From: Leifsonia xyli subsp. xyli str. CTCB07
GTDB taxonomy: Bacteria > Actinomycetota > Actinomycetes > Actinomycetales > Microbacteriaceae
DNA length: 64,000 bases
Assembly (NCBI RefSeq): GCF_000007665.1
Contig: NC_006087.1
Span: forward strand, 2,232,001-2,296,000
Direction: 5' to 3'
Of the stretch, positions 1-9,447 are shown piece after piece. The notes below the pieces were generated by a model. It was given only the letters and a program-made list of their open reading frames with translations. It searched no databases and was not told where the DNA came from. Position 1 is the first letter of the stretch. Each line of letters starts with the position of its first letter. Made by a program: the position numbers and the translations under genes.

Positions 1-153
1 ATCGGCTACGCGAGTATGCGCCACGCCTCACCGCTCCCGCGCCGACGGCGGCTCAGGGCGCGCCGCCCCCAGAGCGGGGGCTGAACCGGGTGAGTTCCTT
101 CGCAGTTCGGCTTCCCGGGAGCAAGAATGGTCTCACCTTCACAGGGATGACAG

Positions 154-2403
154 ATGAAACAGCTAGGTAACATCTCAGATTTTCTCAGCACGAGCCCGCT
201 CGTCGGAAGACGCTCCGAGCTCCTCAGCGCCCTCGCCCTGTCCGAAGCGTCGCGCCTCGTGACCGTCACCGGCCCCGGCGGGGTGGGCAAGACCCGCTTC
301 GCCCTCGAGCTGGTCGGCCGGTTCTCGCAGCGCTTCGCCCTCCCGGCCTGGGTGCTCCCTCTCGCCCGATCGGTCGACCTCGACGACGGGATCAGCGCCA
401 CGCTGCGGCAGATCGGCCAAGACTCCGCCTCGCTGATCGACTACCTGGCGAGCCGGGAGGCCGTCCTGGTCGTGGACAACTGCGAACATCTCCTCCCGGA
501 GTGCCGCGAGCTCATCGGTCATATCCGCAAGCACTGCCCGTCTGTCCGGGTGATTGCGACCTCTCGCGAGCATCTGGGCATCGACGGCGAAGCCATCTTC
601 GCGCTCCCGGTCCTCGGCCTGAAATCCGCGGCCGTCGCCGGAGACGAGACCTCCGACTCGGCCCGCCTCTTCCTGATGCGGGTCGCCGCCCGGAACCCGG
701 GAGTGGAGCTGGAGTCCGACCTCGGCACCGTCGAGCAGATCTGCTCGCGCCTGGACGGGCTTCCGCTCGCGATCGAACTCGCTGCCGCGCGATCGGCGCT
801 GTTCTCCCCAGCGGAACTGCTGGAACGGCTGGAATCGCCTCTGAGGCTGCTCGCGGCGGACCGCGGGCGCTCGGACCGCAACGCATCGATCCGCCGGTCG
901 ATCGGGTGGAGCTACGATCTGTGCGCTCCGGACGAGAAACGGGTCTGGCGGTTCCTCTCGGTCTTCACCGGGCACATCCCCCTCTCGACCATCGAGTATG
1001 TGGCCCGGCGGGTCGCCCCGGACGTCGAGAACACGCTCGATCTCGCCCAGTCGCTCGTGGACAAATCCGTGCTCAGCACGAACCGGGATGAGAACGGCGT
1101 GTGGTTCTCCCTCCTGGTGCCCCTTCGCGAGTACGGGCGTGAGGCCCTGGAGTCCGCCGGCGAAGACGCCCTCGCCCGCCGCATCCATCTGGACCGCTGC
1201 ATCGCTCTCGTGACCGAGGCGGAAGCCAAGTGGGCGAGTGCGCGGCAGCGCTCCCTGCAAGCGCAGATCTCCCACGCGATCCCCGACGTCCGTTCGGCGA
1301 TCGACTTCGCCTGCGCGGACCCCTCGCTCCACCGGAGCGGCCTCGATCTGCTCGTGCCGCTGTGGCGGCAGCTCTGGGTCACCCGCGACCGGCTGGGAGA
1401 GCTCATCGGCTGGCTGGACACGGTTCTCTCTGGAATGGCGGAGACAGACGAGACCGTGGTCGAGGCCCTCCTCATGCGCGCCTACTTCGCCGGCATCGCC
1501 CAGGGCATTCCGGCCGCCGCGCCGCGTTTCGCCGCAGCGCTCCAGCGGGCGGACGAGATCGGGTACGCGGACGCGCACCTCCTCTACGACATCGGGATGG
1601 CCAGTCTCCTGCCCGACGGGGACGAGGCCATCAGGCTCTACGAACGGTCTCTGCCCGCAGCGATGAAGAATCCCCGCATTCTCCTGGGGACCAGAATCCA
1701 GCCGCTGCTGACGCTGATGCACGACCGGCTGGGGCACCGCGAGCGCGCAGAGGAGCTGACGAAGACGTTCGTCGAGCGCTCGACGTTCACCGGAGAGGTT
1801 CTCGACCGCTCCTATCTGATGTTCGGACGCGGTGTGAACGCCCTCACCCGCGGGGAGGCGCAGACGGCCATCGACTTCGCCGAGGAGTGCGTCCGCCTCA
1901 CCCAGACGACGCTGACCCACGACACCGGCGCCAGTCTGGAGACGGTCGCCGGCGGCCTCGTGGAACTCAGCGACCCCGTCGGCGCCGCCCGGGCGCTCGG
2001 GATCGCGGACGCAGTCTGGGACACGATCGGCCGGCACTCCGTGAACTTCCTCCAGCGACCCGCCGACCGCGCACCGATCGAGGCCGCCGTCCGAGACGCC
2101 CTCGGGGACGAGGTTTACGCCGCCGAGACCTCCGCCGCGCGGGCGGCCCCCCTCGCCGAGTCTTTACGGAGGCTGCTCGGGGCGGAGGGATCGGAGCCCC
2201 GCGAAGCCGAGGACGGTCTGACCCGGCGCGAGCGGGAGATCCGCCGACTGGTGCGGGAAGGGCTCAGCAATCGCGAGATCGCCCTCCGCCTGACGCTTTC
2301 GGTCCGCACCGTCGAGGGGCATGTGCAGAACACGCTCGTCAAACTCGGCTACGAGTCCCGGAAGCACCTCATCGCCAACGAGTCGCGCCGCCGGACAGAG
2401 TGA
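154..2403 (+). CDS. LuxR-family transcriptional regulator with N-terminal ATPase
   Basis: A 749-residue regulator of the large ATP-binding LuxR type. The N-terminus has a P-loop, GPGGVGKT, at residues 40-47, a Walker B-like VLVVDNCEHL near residue 105, and a GLPLAIELAAAR motif near residue 205 typical of NB-ARC/AAA signalling ATPases. A long helical middle region (TPR-like in this family) follows. A LuxR helix-turn-helix closes the protein (about residues 690-740, LSNREIALRLTLSVRTVEGH). In this family ATP binding and an unknown ligand control DNA binding. The ATG is preceded by AGGGATG. It reads toward a secreted protein gene and asnB, which may be its targets (inference). No damage is visible. 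Confidence 0.9.
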   Translation: MKQLGNISDFLSTSPLVGRRSELLSALALSEASRLVTVTGPGGVGKTRFALELVGRFSQRFALPAWVLPLARSVDLDDGISATLRQIGQDSASLIDYLASREAVLVVDNCEHLLPECRELIGHIRKHCPSVRVIATSREHLGIDGEAIFALPVLGLKSAAVAGDETSDSARLFLMRVAARNPGVELESDLGTVEQICSRLDGLPLAIELAAARSALFSPAELLERLESPLRLLAADRGRSDRNASIRRSIGWSYDLCAPDEKRVWRFLSVFTGHIPLSTIEYVARRVAPDVENTLDLAQSLVDKSVLSTNRDENGVWFSLLVPLREYGREALESAGEDALARRIHLDRCIALVTEAEAKWASARQRSLQAQISHAIPDVRSAIDFACADPSLHRSGLDLLVPLWRQLWVTRDRLGELIGWLDTVLSGMAETDETVVEALLMRAYFAGIAQGIPAAAPRFAAALQRADEIGYADAHLLYDIGMASLLPDGDEAIRLYERSLPAAMKNPRILLGTRIQPLLTLMHDRLGHRERAEELTKTFVERSTFTGEVLDRSYLMFGRGVNALTRGEAQTAIDFAEECVRLTQTTLTHDTGASLETVAGGLVELSDPVGAARALGIADAVWDTIGRHSVNFLQRPADRAPIEAAVRDALGDEVYAAETSAARAAPLAESLRRLLGAEGSEPREAEDGLTRREREIRRLVREGLSNREIALRLTLSVRTVEGHVQNTLVKLGYESRKHLIANESRRRTE

Positions 2404-2764
2404 CAAGACACCCCGGCGGGAGGTGGCGCGCCTCCCGCTCTCGCCGCGACCGCCGAGCGGCGCCGAGGCGCTCTTCCCGGCCGGGAAACGCGTCCGTCCG
2501 CAGCAGCGGCGACCGACACGCGATGACCGGGCCCGGCGTGAGCGGCACAGCGCGCTTCCACCTAGCCGGCCGCGCATTCCACCCTCACGTCACAGAGCGG
2601 CCAAGAAGTCTGCGCGGCCAAGCGCTCCGCCGGAATCCGATCCCCTTTTCCGTGTACTTATTCGGTGTACTTAGAGAGGGCTATCGCCTGTCATAATCAT
2701 GGTCAAAATCCCGTTTTGGATAAGGGGAACCTCCATGATTCATTGATGATGAAGGAACAACACC
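2404..2764. other. Intergenic region with direct repeats upstream of secreted protein gene
   Basis: A non-coding spacer of about 360 bases. Most is ordinary high-GC sequence. From about 2640 it becomes AT-rich and contains two copies of GTGTACTTA at 2652-2660 and 2665-2673 (13-base period), then TCATAATCATGG. This part is a plausible promoter and regulator-binding region for the gene at 2765, perhaps for the LuxR protein next door. The function is inferred from position only. Confidence 0.4.
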
Positions 2765-3265
2765 ATGAAAACGATCGATCTCTCCCGAATGGCTCTCTTC
2801 CCCCGGAAGAAGAGCCTCGCCTGGCTCGTCCCCGCCGCCTGCGCCGTCGCGCTGGTCGCGGTCGTGGGATCGGCGAGCAGCGCGTCCGCCGCCGCCCACA
2901 CGGTGGCCGGCGGCGGCCACAGCAGTGTACTGGCGTCCCAGGACACCGCCCGCGGTGACAACGGAAACGGCCCGCTCGGCAACGACAGCACCCCGACTCC
3001 GACCCAGATCATTTCGGCAGTGCGCGGGCCGGACGGAATCACGATCGCGGGCTGGGCGCCGCCCGGCGCTCGGCTGAAGACGACGAACGATCCGGATTAC
3101 GGATGGTTCGACCCGGAAGGCGGGATCACGTACGCCCGTGCGGACGGCTCCTTCACCCTTGTCACGAAGCGGACCGTCAACGGACAGGCTGCGGTCAAGT
3201 CCTACGACCCGAACACGGGCGAAGCGATCAGCGACTCCAACGACATTCCCGTGACCGCCCCCTAA
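2765..3265 (+). CDS. Small secreted protein of unknown function
   Basis: A 166-residue protein with a clear Sec signal peptide: a basic start (FPRKKS), a hydrophobic core LAWLVPAACAVALVAVVG and small residues ending near SASAAA at about residue 42. The mature part is rich in Gly, Asp, Thr and Pro and contains no recognised domain; the stretch from about residue 78 (ISAVRGPDGITIAGWA) resembles a small beta-sandwich, Ig-like fold. A long AT-rich leader with repeats precedes it. It sits between a LuxR-type ATPase regulator and asnB but has its own spacer on both sides. I do not recognise the family. Export is well supported, function unknown. Confidence 0.75.
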   Translation: MKTIDLSRMALFPRKKSLAWLVPAACAVALVAVVGSASSASAAAHTVAGGGHSSVLASQDTARGDNGNGPLGNDSTPTPTQIISAVRGPDGITIAGWAPPGARLKTTNDPDYGWFDPEGGITYARADGSFTLVTKRTVNGQAAVKSYDPNTGEAISDSNDIPVTAP

Positions 3266-3522
3266 CGGAAGGCCACTCCTCACTGACTCGCCCCGGCTTT
3301 TCGTGAGACAGACCCTGCCAAGGGGTTCTGCCTCCGGACACGGCGGGGCGAGATCCGTTAAGCGCTCAGCCCCGCCTCGGCGCGCTCCGGGGCAGACGCC
3401 CCAGGACGCCAGAAAAACACATATTATTCTGACCTCGAATCCACCGGGCCGGCGCCTGCCGGACGAGCAACCGAGAGGGACGAGACCCCCGGCCGATTCG
3501 CCGAAAAGAAAGGACGAATTCC

Positions 3523-5361
3523 ATGTGTGGAATCGTCGGCTGGGTCTCCTTCGATCGGGACCTGACAGAGCACCGCGAAAGCGTGGACGCGATGACAGCG
3601 ACCATGGCTTGCCGTGGACCCGACGCCGAGGGGGTGTGGCTCGACAGGCACGGCGCGCTCGGCCACCGTCGCCTGGCCATCATCGATGTCGAGGGGGGAA
3701 GCCAGCCCATGTCGGCCCACACGGACGATGGCGCGGTCACCCTCACCTACAGCGGCGAGGTCTACAACTTCTCCGAGCTCCGGGGGGAGCTGATGCGTCG
3801 CGGGCACCGGTTCGAGACGCGCAGCGACACCGAAGTGGTGCTGCACGGCTACTTGGAGTGGGATGAGGCTGTCGCCGAGCGTCTGAACGGAATGTACGCC
3901 TTCGCGATCTGGGATGCGCGAGCGGAGAAGCTCGTCATGATCCGGGACCGAATGGGCGTCAAGCCGCTCTACTTCTTCACAACCGATGACGGGGTGCTGT
4001 TCGGCTCTGAGCCAAAAGCGATTTTGGCCCACCCGCTGGCGGACCGCGCCGTCGACCTCGACGGTTTGCGTGAGGTGGTCAGCTTCGCGCAGACACCGGG
4101 AAGCGCGGTGTGGTGCGGAATGCGTGAGATCGTCCCCGGTGGGGTGGTCACTGTCTGTCGCGCCGGCCTCCGGGAGTATCGCTACTGGACGCTGACCACC
4201 CGGCCGCACACCGATGACCTGCCGACGACCATCGCGAGGGTGCGCTCGCTGCTGGAGGACACCGTCGGCCGCCAGCTGGTCTCAGACGTGCCTCGCTGCA
4301 CCTTGCTTTCCGGGGGATTGGACTCGAGCGCGATCACCGCGTTTTCCGCAGCCCAGCTTGCCGGCCACGGAGAGAAGGTGCGGAGTTTCGCAGTCGACTT
4401 CGTCGGGAGGGAAGACGATTTCGTCGCGGACGACTTGCGCTCCACACCGGACGCACCCTACGCACGGGAAGTCGCTTCGCACGTCGGATCGCAGCACGAG
4501 ACGATCGTGCTCGACAACGATGCGATCGCCGATCCCGCCGTGCGGCGGGCGGTGATCGCTGCGCGCGACAACCCTCTGAGCCTGGGCGACCTGGACGCTT
4601 CGCTCTACCTGCTGTTCCAGGCTATCCGCGCACACTCGACGGTCGCCCTCTCCGGAGAGTCCGCCGACGAAGTGTTCGGCGGATATCGGTGGTTCCATCA
4701 GCCCGAGGTTCAGGCCGCACCGACTTTTCCGTGGATGGCTCTCCCCGTCAGCGGTTCGCCGACGCGAGTCCGAGACCGTTTCACCGCCAAGATCACCGCC
4801 GCCCTCGACCTCCCCGCTTACCTTCGCGAGCGGTACACCAGCGCGATCGCCGAGGTCCAGCCGCTCGAGAACGAATCCGCCCACGAGAGGCGAATGCGGG
4901 AAATCTGCTACCTGCACTTGACCAGGCTCGTCCGGATGCTGCTGGACCGCAAAGATCGGATCAGCATGGCCGTCGGGCTCGAAGTCCGCGTCCCCTTCTG
5001 CGACCACCGGCTGGTGGAGTACGTCTACAACGTTCCCTGGGCGATGAAAACCTTCGACGGCCGGGAGAAGAGCCTGCTGCGCGCCGCCACCGCCGATCTG
5101 CTGCCGGAGTCGGTGCTGCAGCGCACGAAAGCTCCCTACCCCACCACTTCCGATCCCGGCTATGCCCGCACCCTGATTCAGCAGTCCCGGGATCTCCTCA
5201 GCGCCGACGATCGGGTCTTCGGCCTCGTCGACCGGGGGCGGCTCGAGGAGATTACGCGACAAGACCCGGCGACGATGACCTTGGATGTGCGCAACGGCAT
5301 GGAAACAGCGCTCGACCTCAGCACCTGGCTGGAGATCTACCAGCCCGAACTCCGGATGTGA
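3523..5361 (+). CDS. asnB: Glutamine-hydrolysing asparagine synthetase
   Basis: A 612-residue class II amidotransferase that makes asparagine from aspartate, ATP and glutamine. The protein starts MCGIVGW, so Cys2 becomes the N-terminal nucleophile of the glutaminase domain (about residues 2-200; CRGPD and LGHRRLAIID motifs present). The synthetase domain follows with the PPi loop SGGLDSS at 263-269 and the ESADEVFGGY motif near residue 382. The length is normal for the AsnB family. AGAAAGGA lies in front of the ATG. Some members of this fold act in peptide natural-product biosynthesis, but no precursor peptide or protease partner is visible here, so ordinary asparagine synthesis is the simplest reading. 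Confidence 0.92.
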   Translation: MCGIVGWVSFDRDLTEHRESVDAMTATMACRGPDAEGVWLDRHGALGHRRLAIIDVEGGSQPMSAHTDDGAVTLTYSGEVYNFSELRGELMRRGHRFETRSDTEVVLHGYLEWDEAVAERLNGMYAFAIWDARAEKLVMIRDRMGVKPLYFFTTDDGVLFGSEPKAILAHPLADRAVDLDGLREVVSFAQTPGSAVWCGMREIVPGGVVTVCRAGLREYRYWTLTTRPHTDDLPTTIARVRSLLEDTVGRQLVSDVPRCTLLSGGLDSSAITAFSAAQLAGHGEKVRSFAVDFVGREDDFVADDLRSTPDAPYAREVASHVGSQHETIVLDNDAIADPAVRRAVIAARDNPLSLGDLDASLYLLFQAIRAHSTVALSGESADEVFGGYRWFHQPEVQAAPTFPWMALPVSGSPTRVRDRFTAKITAALDLPAYLRERYTSAIAEVQPLENESAHERRMREICYLHLTRLVRMLLDRKDRISMAVGLEVRVPFCDHRLVEYVYNVPWAMKTFDGREKSLLRAATADLLPESVLQRTKAPYPTTSDPGYARTLIQQSRDLLSADDRVFGLVDRGRLEEITRQDPATMTLDVRNGMETALDLSTWLEIYQPELRM

Positions 5362-5370
5362 ACGAGCACG

Positions 5371-5784
5371 TCAGCGTCCGACCGCGCTGCGCAGCATCGC
5401 GGCGATGCGCTCCCTGTCCACGGCGTCCATTGCGACCACCGCGAAGCCGACCGGCCAGACAGCGCCGTCGTCGAGCTTGGCCGCCTGCTGGAACTCGATG
5501 GTGGCGTACCGGGTCTTGAACTTTGCGCTCGGTTTGAAGGCCACGACGGTCTTGCCGTCGGCGCCGTCGTAGGCGGGCATCCCGTACCAGGTCTTCGGAG
5601 TCAGAGAGGTGTTCTCCTGGACCAGTTGATGGAAGGCCCCGGCAAGCTCTCTGTCGGCGGCGGTCATCGCGGCGATGGCGGCATCGCACGCTGCGGCGGC
5701 GTCTGCGCCCTGTTCGGCGGCCTTCTTCTCCGCAACGGCAGCCTTGAGCGCCGCCCTCTCCTCTTTGCTGAACGCCGCAGCCAT
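5371..5784 (-). CDS. DUF1801/YdhG-like protein
   Basis: A 137-residue soluble protein. The first 40 residues form an Ala/Lys-rich helix. The rest matches the DUF1801 pattern, with KTWYGMPAY, KTVVAFKPSAKFKTRYATIEF and WPVGFAVV. This small fold is related to bacterial iron-chaperone-like and YdhG proteins, but its biochemical role is not established. A GGGAG ribosome site precedes the ATG. It converges with asnB with only 9 bases between the stops. No damage is visible. Confidence 0.75.
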   Translation of the reverse strand: MAAAFSKEERAALKAAVAEKKAAEQGADAAAACDAAIAAMTAADRELAGAFHQLVQENTSLTPKTWYGMPAYDGADGKTVVAFKPSAKFKTRYATIEFQQAAKLDDGAVWPVGFAVVAMDAVDRERIAAMLRSAVGR

Positions 5785-5912
5785 GATGTCTCCCTGTCCG
5801 TGCGAGCTACGACCACTCTACGAGTCCGGGCAGAACCGCTCGAGCGCAGGCCGAACAGCTCGAAGCGGATCGGGCAGTGCGCGCGAGCCACCGGTGCCGC
5901 ATACTTTCGAGT

Positions 5913-6173
5913 ATGAGCAGGTCAGCACCGCAGAGCGATGAGAACGCCTTCGTCCGATTCCTGAAGCGCAAATGGCTGGCGATCGCGCTGGTCTTGCTCC
6001 TCATCGTGGTGGCCCTTCAGAACGCCATCGGGAACGACCAAGCCACCCTGTTCCTGCTCTGGGCGCAGCTGGCGATGCCGACCTGGGCGCTGGTGCTGAT
6101 CGTGTTCGCGATCGGAGCGATCGCCGGCTGGGTGTTCGCGCGCAACCGCGCTGCCCGCAAGAACCGGCGTTGA
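5913..6173 (+). CDS. LapA-like small membrane protein (DUF1049)
   Basis: An 86-residue protein with two membrane spans: WLAIALVLLLIVVALQNA near residues 18-35 and WALVLIVFAIGAIAGWVFA near 56-74, then a basic tail RNRAARKNRR. The span, short loop (QATLFLLWAQLAMP) and second span layout is that of LapA/DUF1049 proteins, inner-membrane proteins of unclear function. The ATG at 5913 is chosen over an upstream in-frame GTG because the family starts close to the first span. There is no good ribosome site; TACTTT just upstream could be a -10 element of a near-leaderless message. Confidence 0.7.
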   Translation: MSRSAPQSDENAFVRFLKRKWLAIALVLLLIVVALQNAIGNDQATLFLLWAQLAMPTWALVLIVFAIGAIAGWVFARNRAARKNRR

Positions 6174-6198
6174 CTCACGCCCCGCAACGAGGTTGGCT

Positions 6199-6363
6199 GT
6201 GACCATGGTCGCTCTCATCGTGATTCTCCTCGTCGTGTGGGCCGCGCTCGCCATCCTCGGCTTCGCCGTCAAGGGGCTGCTCTGGCTCGCCATCCTCGGG
6301 CTCGTCTTCTTCGTGATCACCGCGATCGTCGGCTGGCTGCGCCGCAGCGCAAGCGGCTCCTGA
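6199..6363 (+). CDS. Small hydrophobic membrane protein
   Basis: A 54-residue, almost entirely hydrophobic protein: VALIVILLVVWAALAILGFA, a short KG turn, then LLWLAILGLVFFVITAIVGWL and a basic tail RRSASGS. This predicts two tightly spaced membrane helices. GAGG at 6189-6192 lies six bases before the GTG start; an ATG at 6205 is the alternative. It follows the LapA-like gene by about 25 bases and may be cotranscribed. Short hydrophobic proteins like this are common in Actinobacteria and have no assigned function. Confidence 0.6.
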   Translation: MTMVALIVILLVVWAALAILGFAVKGLLWLAILGLVFFVITAIVGWLRRSASGS

Positions 6364-6457
6364 GCGGCACAGGTCCGGCGGAGTCCGGCACGGGCCCCGC
6401 CGGTCGGTTCACGGCGCGCTGGTGGACTTCCTCGCGCAGACCCGCGAACCTAGTGGT

Positions 6458-7498
6458 ATGAGCTACGACCCCTCCCCCACCCGCTACGACCGGATGCTGT
6501 ACCGCCGCACCGGGCGCAGCGGCCTCGACCTGCCCGTGCTCTCCCTCGGCCTGTGGCAGAACTTCGGCGACGACCGGCCCCTCGAGACGCAGCGCGCCAT
6601 CGTGCGCCGGGCGTTCGACCTCGGCATCACCCATTTCGACCTGGCGAACAACTACGGACCACCGTACGGTGCGGCGGAGACCGCCTTCGGCCGCATCCTG
6701 AAAGAGGACCTCCGGCCGTACCGCGACGAGATCGTCCTCTCCTCGAAGGCCGGCTGGGACATGTGGCCGGGGCCGTACGGGCAGGGCGGCGGCCGGAAGC
6801 ACCTGCTCGCCAGCCTCGACCAGTCGCTGAGGCGGCTCGGGGTTGACACTGTGGACATCTTCTACTCGCACCGGCCCGACCCGAGCACGCCGCTGGAGGA
6901 GACGATGGGCGCGCTCGACACTGCGGTGCGCAGCGGCAAGGCGCTGTACGTGGGCATCTCGTCCTACGGCCCGGAGGAGACCCGGCGGGCGGCGGAGATC
7001 CTGAGCGACCTCGGGACGCCGCTGCTCATCCATCAGCCGTCGTACTCGCTGCTCAACCGGTGGATCGAGACGGAGGGGCTGCTGGACACCCTCGGGGAGC
7101 TGGGGGTCGGTATGATCGGCTTCACGGCGCTGGCGCAGGGGATGCTGACAGACAAGTACCTGGGCGGCGTCCCTGCGGGCTCCCGCGCGGCGGCCGGTGG
7201 CTCGTTCGACGCGAGCTGGCTGACCGGCGAGGTGGTCGAGCGCCTGCGCGCGCTGGCGGGGATCGCCGCGGCGCGCGGTCAGTCGCTCGCGCAGCTCGCT
7301 CTCGCCTGGGCGCTGCGGGACGACCGCGTCACCTCGCTCGTGATCGGCGCGAGCAGTGTCAGCCAGCTGGAGGAGAACATCGCCGCCCTCGGAAACCGGT
7401 CGTTCACGCACGAGGAGCTGGCCGCGATCGACCGGCACGCGGTTGACGCGGGCGTCGACCTGTGGGCCCGTGCGCGGCGCGGGGAGCGGCAGCAGTAG
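6458..7498 (+). CDS. Aldo/keto reductase (glyceraldehyde-3-phosphate reductase / YghZ type)
   Basis: A 346-residue NADPH-dependent aldo/keto reductase. The (beta/alpha)8 catalytic residues are visible: Asp and Tyr in HFDLANNYGPPYG, Lys in LSSKAGWD, and His in FYSHRPD. The C-terminal cofactor-binding part has VIGASSVSQLEENI. The insertion GPPYGAAETAFGRIL and the TRYDRMLYRRTGRSGL start resemble the E. coli YghZ / L-glyceraldehyde 3-phosphate reductase branch, which detoxifies aldehydes. The ATG at 6458 is preferred because it gives the family-typical N-terminus. The gene appears intact; the true substrate cannot be read from sequence. Confidence 0.88.
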   Translation: MSYDPSPTRYDRMLYRRTGRSGLDLPVLSLGLWQNFGDDRPLETQRAIVRRAFDLGITHFDLANNYGPPYGAAETAFGRILKEDLRPYRDEIVLSSKAGWDMWPGPYGQGGGRKHLLASLDQSLRRLGVDTVDIFYSHRPDPSTPLEETMGALDTAVRSGKALYVGISSYGPEETRRAAEILSDLGTPLLIHQPSYSLLNRWIETEGLLDTLGELGVGMIGFTALAQGMLTDKYLGGVPAGSRAAAGGSFDASWLTGEVVERLRALAGIAAARGQSLAQLALAWALRDDRVTSLVIGASSVSQLEENIAALGNRSFTHEELAAIDRHAVDAGVDLWARARRGERQQ

Positions 7499-7748
7499 CG
7501 GCGATGGCTCTCGACGGCGGTTCGGCCCCTCCTGTGCGGGGGCAGCGCTGGCAACAGCCGCTGTTCCCGCGGACGCCGGTCTCCCCGGACAAGGGGGCGG
7601 AACAAAAGGAGTAGCCTGGGCTTGCCGGGTCAGTCCGGCCGCTGTACAGGTCCGGCTCCGTCCCGGACGTGCGAGCCTCCGAAGCGCTCCCCCCGGGGCC
7701 ACCCCGAGGACTTGGTTGCCTGGGGTCGTTGTCTCGGACCGGTGAGAA

Positions 7749-9389
7749 ATGATGGTTATGAGCACTGTCGCCGATCGCAGGAAACGCGTCATTCCCGGAC
7801 CGGCGACCGCGATCCGGACCCGGACCCGGACCCGGACCCGGACCCGGACGATCGCGGTCACTTTCGGCCTGATTGCGACCGCCGTCAGCGCCGCCGGAAG
7901 CGGGGTCTCTTCACTCTGGGGCGACGAGGCCGCCTCCCTCCTCTCCGCCCAGCGCCCGCTGCCGAGTCTGCTCCGGATGCTGACGCACGTCGACGCGGTT
8001 CACGGCCTCTACTATCTCGGTCTGCACGGCTGGATTCGCCTGGTGGGCGAGAGCCCGTTCGCGATCCGGTTCCCCAGCGCGATCGCGATCGGGCTGACCG
8101 TGGCCGCCATCACCGTGCTCGCCAGCCGTCACGCCGGTCCGATGGCGGCGATCGCGGCGGGCGTCGCCGGGACGGTGCTCCCCCGGCTCACCTACGCCGG
8201 GTAGGAGGCGCGATCGTTCGCGTTCACGGCCGCCGCCGCGGGCTGGCTGACGCTGCTGCTGGTCTGGCTGATCGACGTCCGGGGCCGGGACGCTCCGGCG
8301 CGGACACAGCGCTGGCGCTGGGCGCTGTACGCGGCCGGGATGACCGTGGCGTCGTACCTCTTCCTCTACTTCGCATCGATGCTCGTGGCGCACCTCGGCA
8401 TCCTGGTCTTGGCGCGGGCCTCCCGGCCGGTGCTGCGGGCGTGGGCGATCAGTGCCGGGGCGGTGCTGCTCATGCTCTCCCCGCTGGCGCTGCTGGCGTT
8501 CTTCGAGCGGCGGCAGATCGCCTACCTCGGTGGAGAGACGCTGAATCCGCAGCAGTTCCTCGCCGAGCCCTGGTTCGGAACCGTGTGGGACACGATGGCG
8601 GCGTGGGCGGCCATTCTGCTGGCGCTGGGCAGCGGTCTGGTCCTCTGGCGGCGGGCGGGCGGGCAGTTCCGGCCCGGGTGGATGACACCGCCGGCGAAGG
8701 CGGAGACCGAGCCACCGCAGACGGCCACGCTCTCGACGACGGTCGTGGCCGGATGCTGGCTCGTGCTGCCGACCGCGGTCCTGCTCCTGGCCAACCTCGC
8801 CTTCCCGCTGTACACGCCGCGCTACTCCACGTTCACGGCGCCCGCGGCGGCGCTGCTGGTGGCCGAGGGCGTTCTGCTCGCCGCGCGTGCGCTGGCGTCG
8901 CGCTCGCACGTTCCGATGGCCGTTGTGGCGGGGACGGGACTGCTGGCGTTCGCCGCGATCTGCCTGCAGGCCTACCTCTCGCAGCGCGGACCGTACTCGA
9001 AGGCCAACTCGGATTGGTCGGAGGTGAGCGCGGCCATCGGCGAGCACACTCGCCCAGGCGATGCGTTCGTGTTCGACGAGTCCACGCGGCCGTCGCGCCG
9101 CCCGCGGCTCGCGGCCCGCACCTACCCGGCTGGCTTCGCTGCGGTGAAGGACGTGACGTTGCGGACCCCGTTCGCGGAGAACATCGGCTGGGAGGACAAG
9201 GCCTACTCGGTGCCGGAGGCCGCAGCGCTCGGCCGCTTCGACGGAGTGCACCGGGTGTGGCTGATCGAGGACGACCAGGATGGGAACCTGAGCGACTACG
9301 GGCTGGCCGACCTGGAGGCGCTGGGCTTCGAGGAGACCGGCCTGCGCATCCCGACCCACCGGACCCTGCTGATCGAACTCTCCCGGTAG
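7749..9389 (+). pseudogene. GT39-like membrane glycosyltransferase, interrupted by a stop codon
   Basis: A polytopic membrane protein of the dolichyl-phosphate-mannose (GT39/ArnT-like) type. The first part contains SSLWGDEAASLLSAQRPLP, with the acidic WGDEA motif of the first periplasmic loop, followed by several hydrophobic spans. A TAG at 8202-8204 stops it after about 151 residues. The same frame continues without a break to 9389 (EARSFAFTAAAAGWLTLLLV...), so the stop falls inside the usual G-x-EARS motif. A CAG to TAG change would explain it. Near the start a hexamer repeat (see 7815) encodes Arg-Thr repeats. Such enzymes use lipid-linked sugars to glycosylate envelope proteins or polymers. 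Inactive unless read through. Confidence 0.85.
7815..7849 (+). repeat. Hexanucleotide tandem repeat CGGACC (5.8 copies)
   Basis: Five full copies and five bases of a sixth copy of CGGACC. It lies inside the N-terminus of the broken GT39-like gene and encodes Arg-Thr repeats just before the first membrane span. Gain or loss of a unit keeps the reading frame, so slippage would change length, not switch the gene off. Confidence 0.9.
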
Positions 9390-9421
9390 TCTGTATATGT
9401 TCTGCTGAGAATAGGTACACA

Positions 9422-9439
9422 AATACTTAGTTTAGTATT
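9422..9439 (+). promoter_or_regulatory. AT-rich inverted repeat and -10-like element before the WecG/TagA-like gene
   Basis: AATACT (9422-9427) and AGTATT (9434-9439) form a perfect 6-base inverted repeat with a 6-base spacer, in an AT-rich island unusual for this window. TAGTAT at 9433-9438 fits a -10 hexamer only about nine bases before the GTG at 9448, so the message may be leaderless. Binding of a regulator is inferred. Confidence 0.4.
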
Positions 9440-9447
9440 CTTGTGGG

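Noticed and set aside
175..2037. 620-residue minus-strand open frame opposite the first LuxR regulator
   Set aside because: Codon-composition shadow: low-complexity, charged sequence with no motifs, while the plus strand encodes a complete P-loop and LuxR protein.
3523..5361. asnB as part of a lasso-peptide or other peptide natural-product cluster
   Set aside because: No precursor peptide, leader peptidase or recognition-element gene is nearby; the neighbouring secreted protein has a Sec signal. Ordinary asparagine synthetase fits.
7622..9430. 602-residue plus-strand frame over the GT39-like gene
   Set aside because: Arg/Pro/Gly-rich shadow without domains; conserved transferase motifs are in the other frame, on both sides of its stop.
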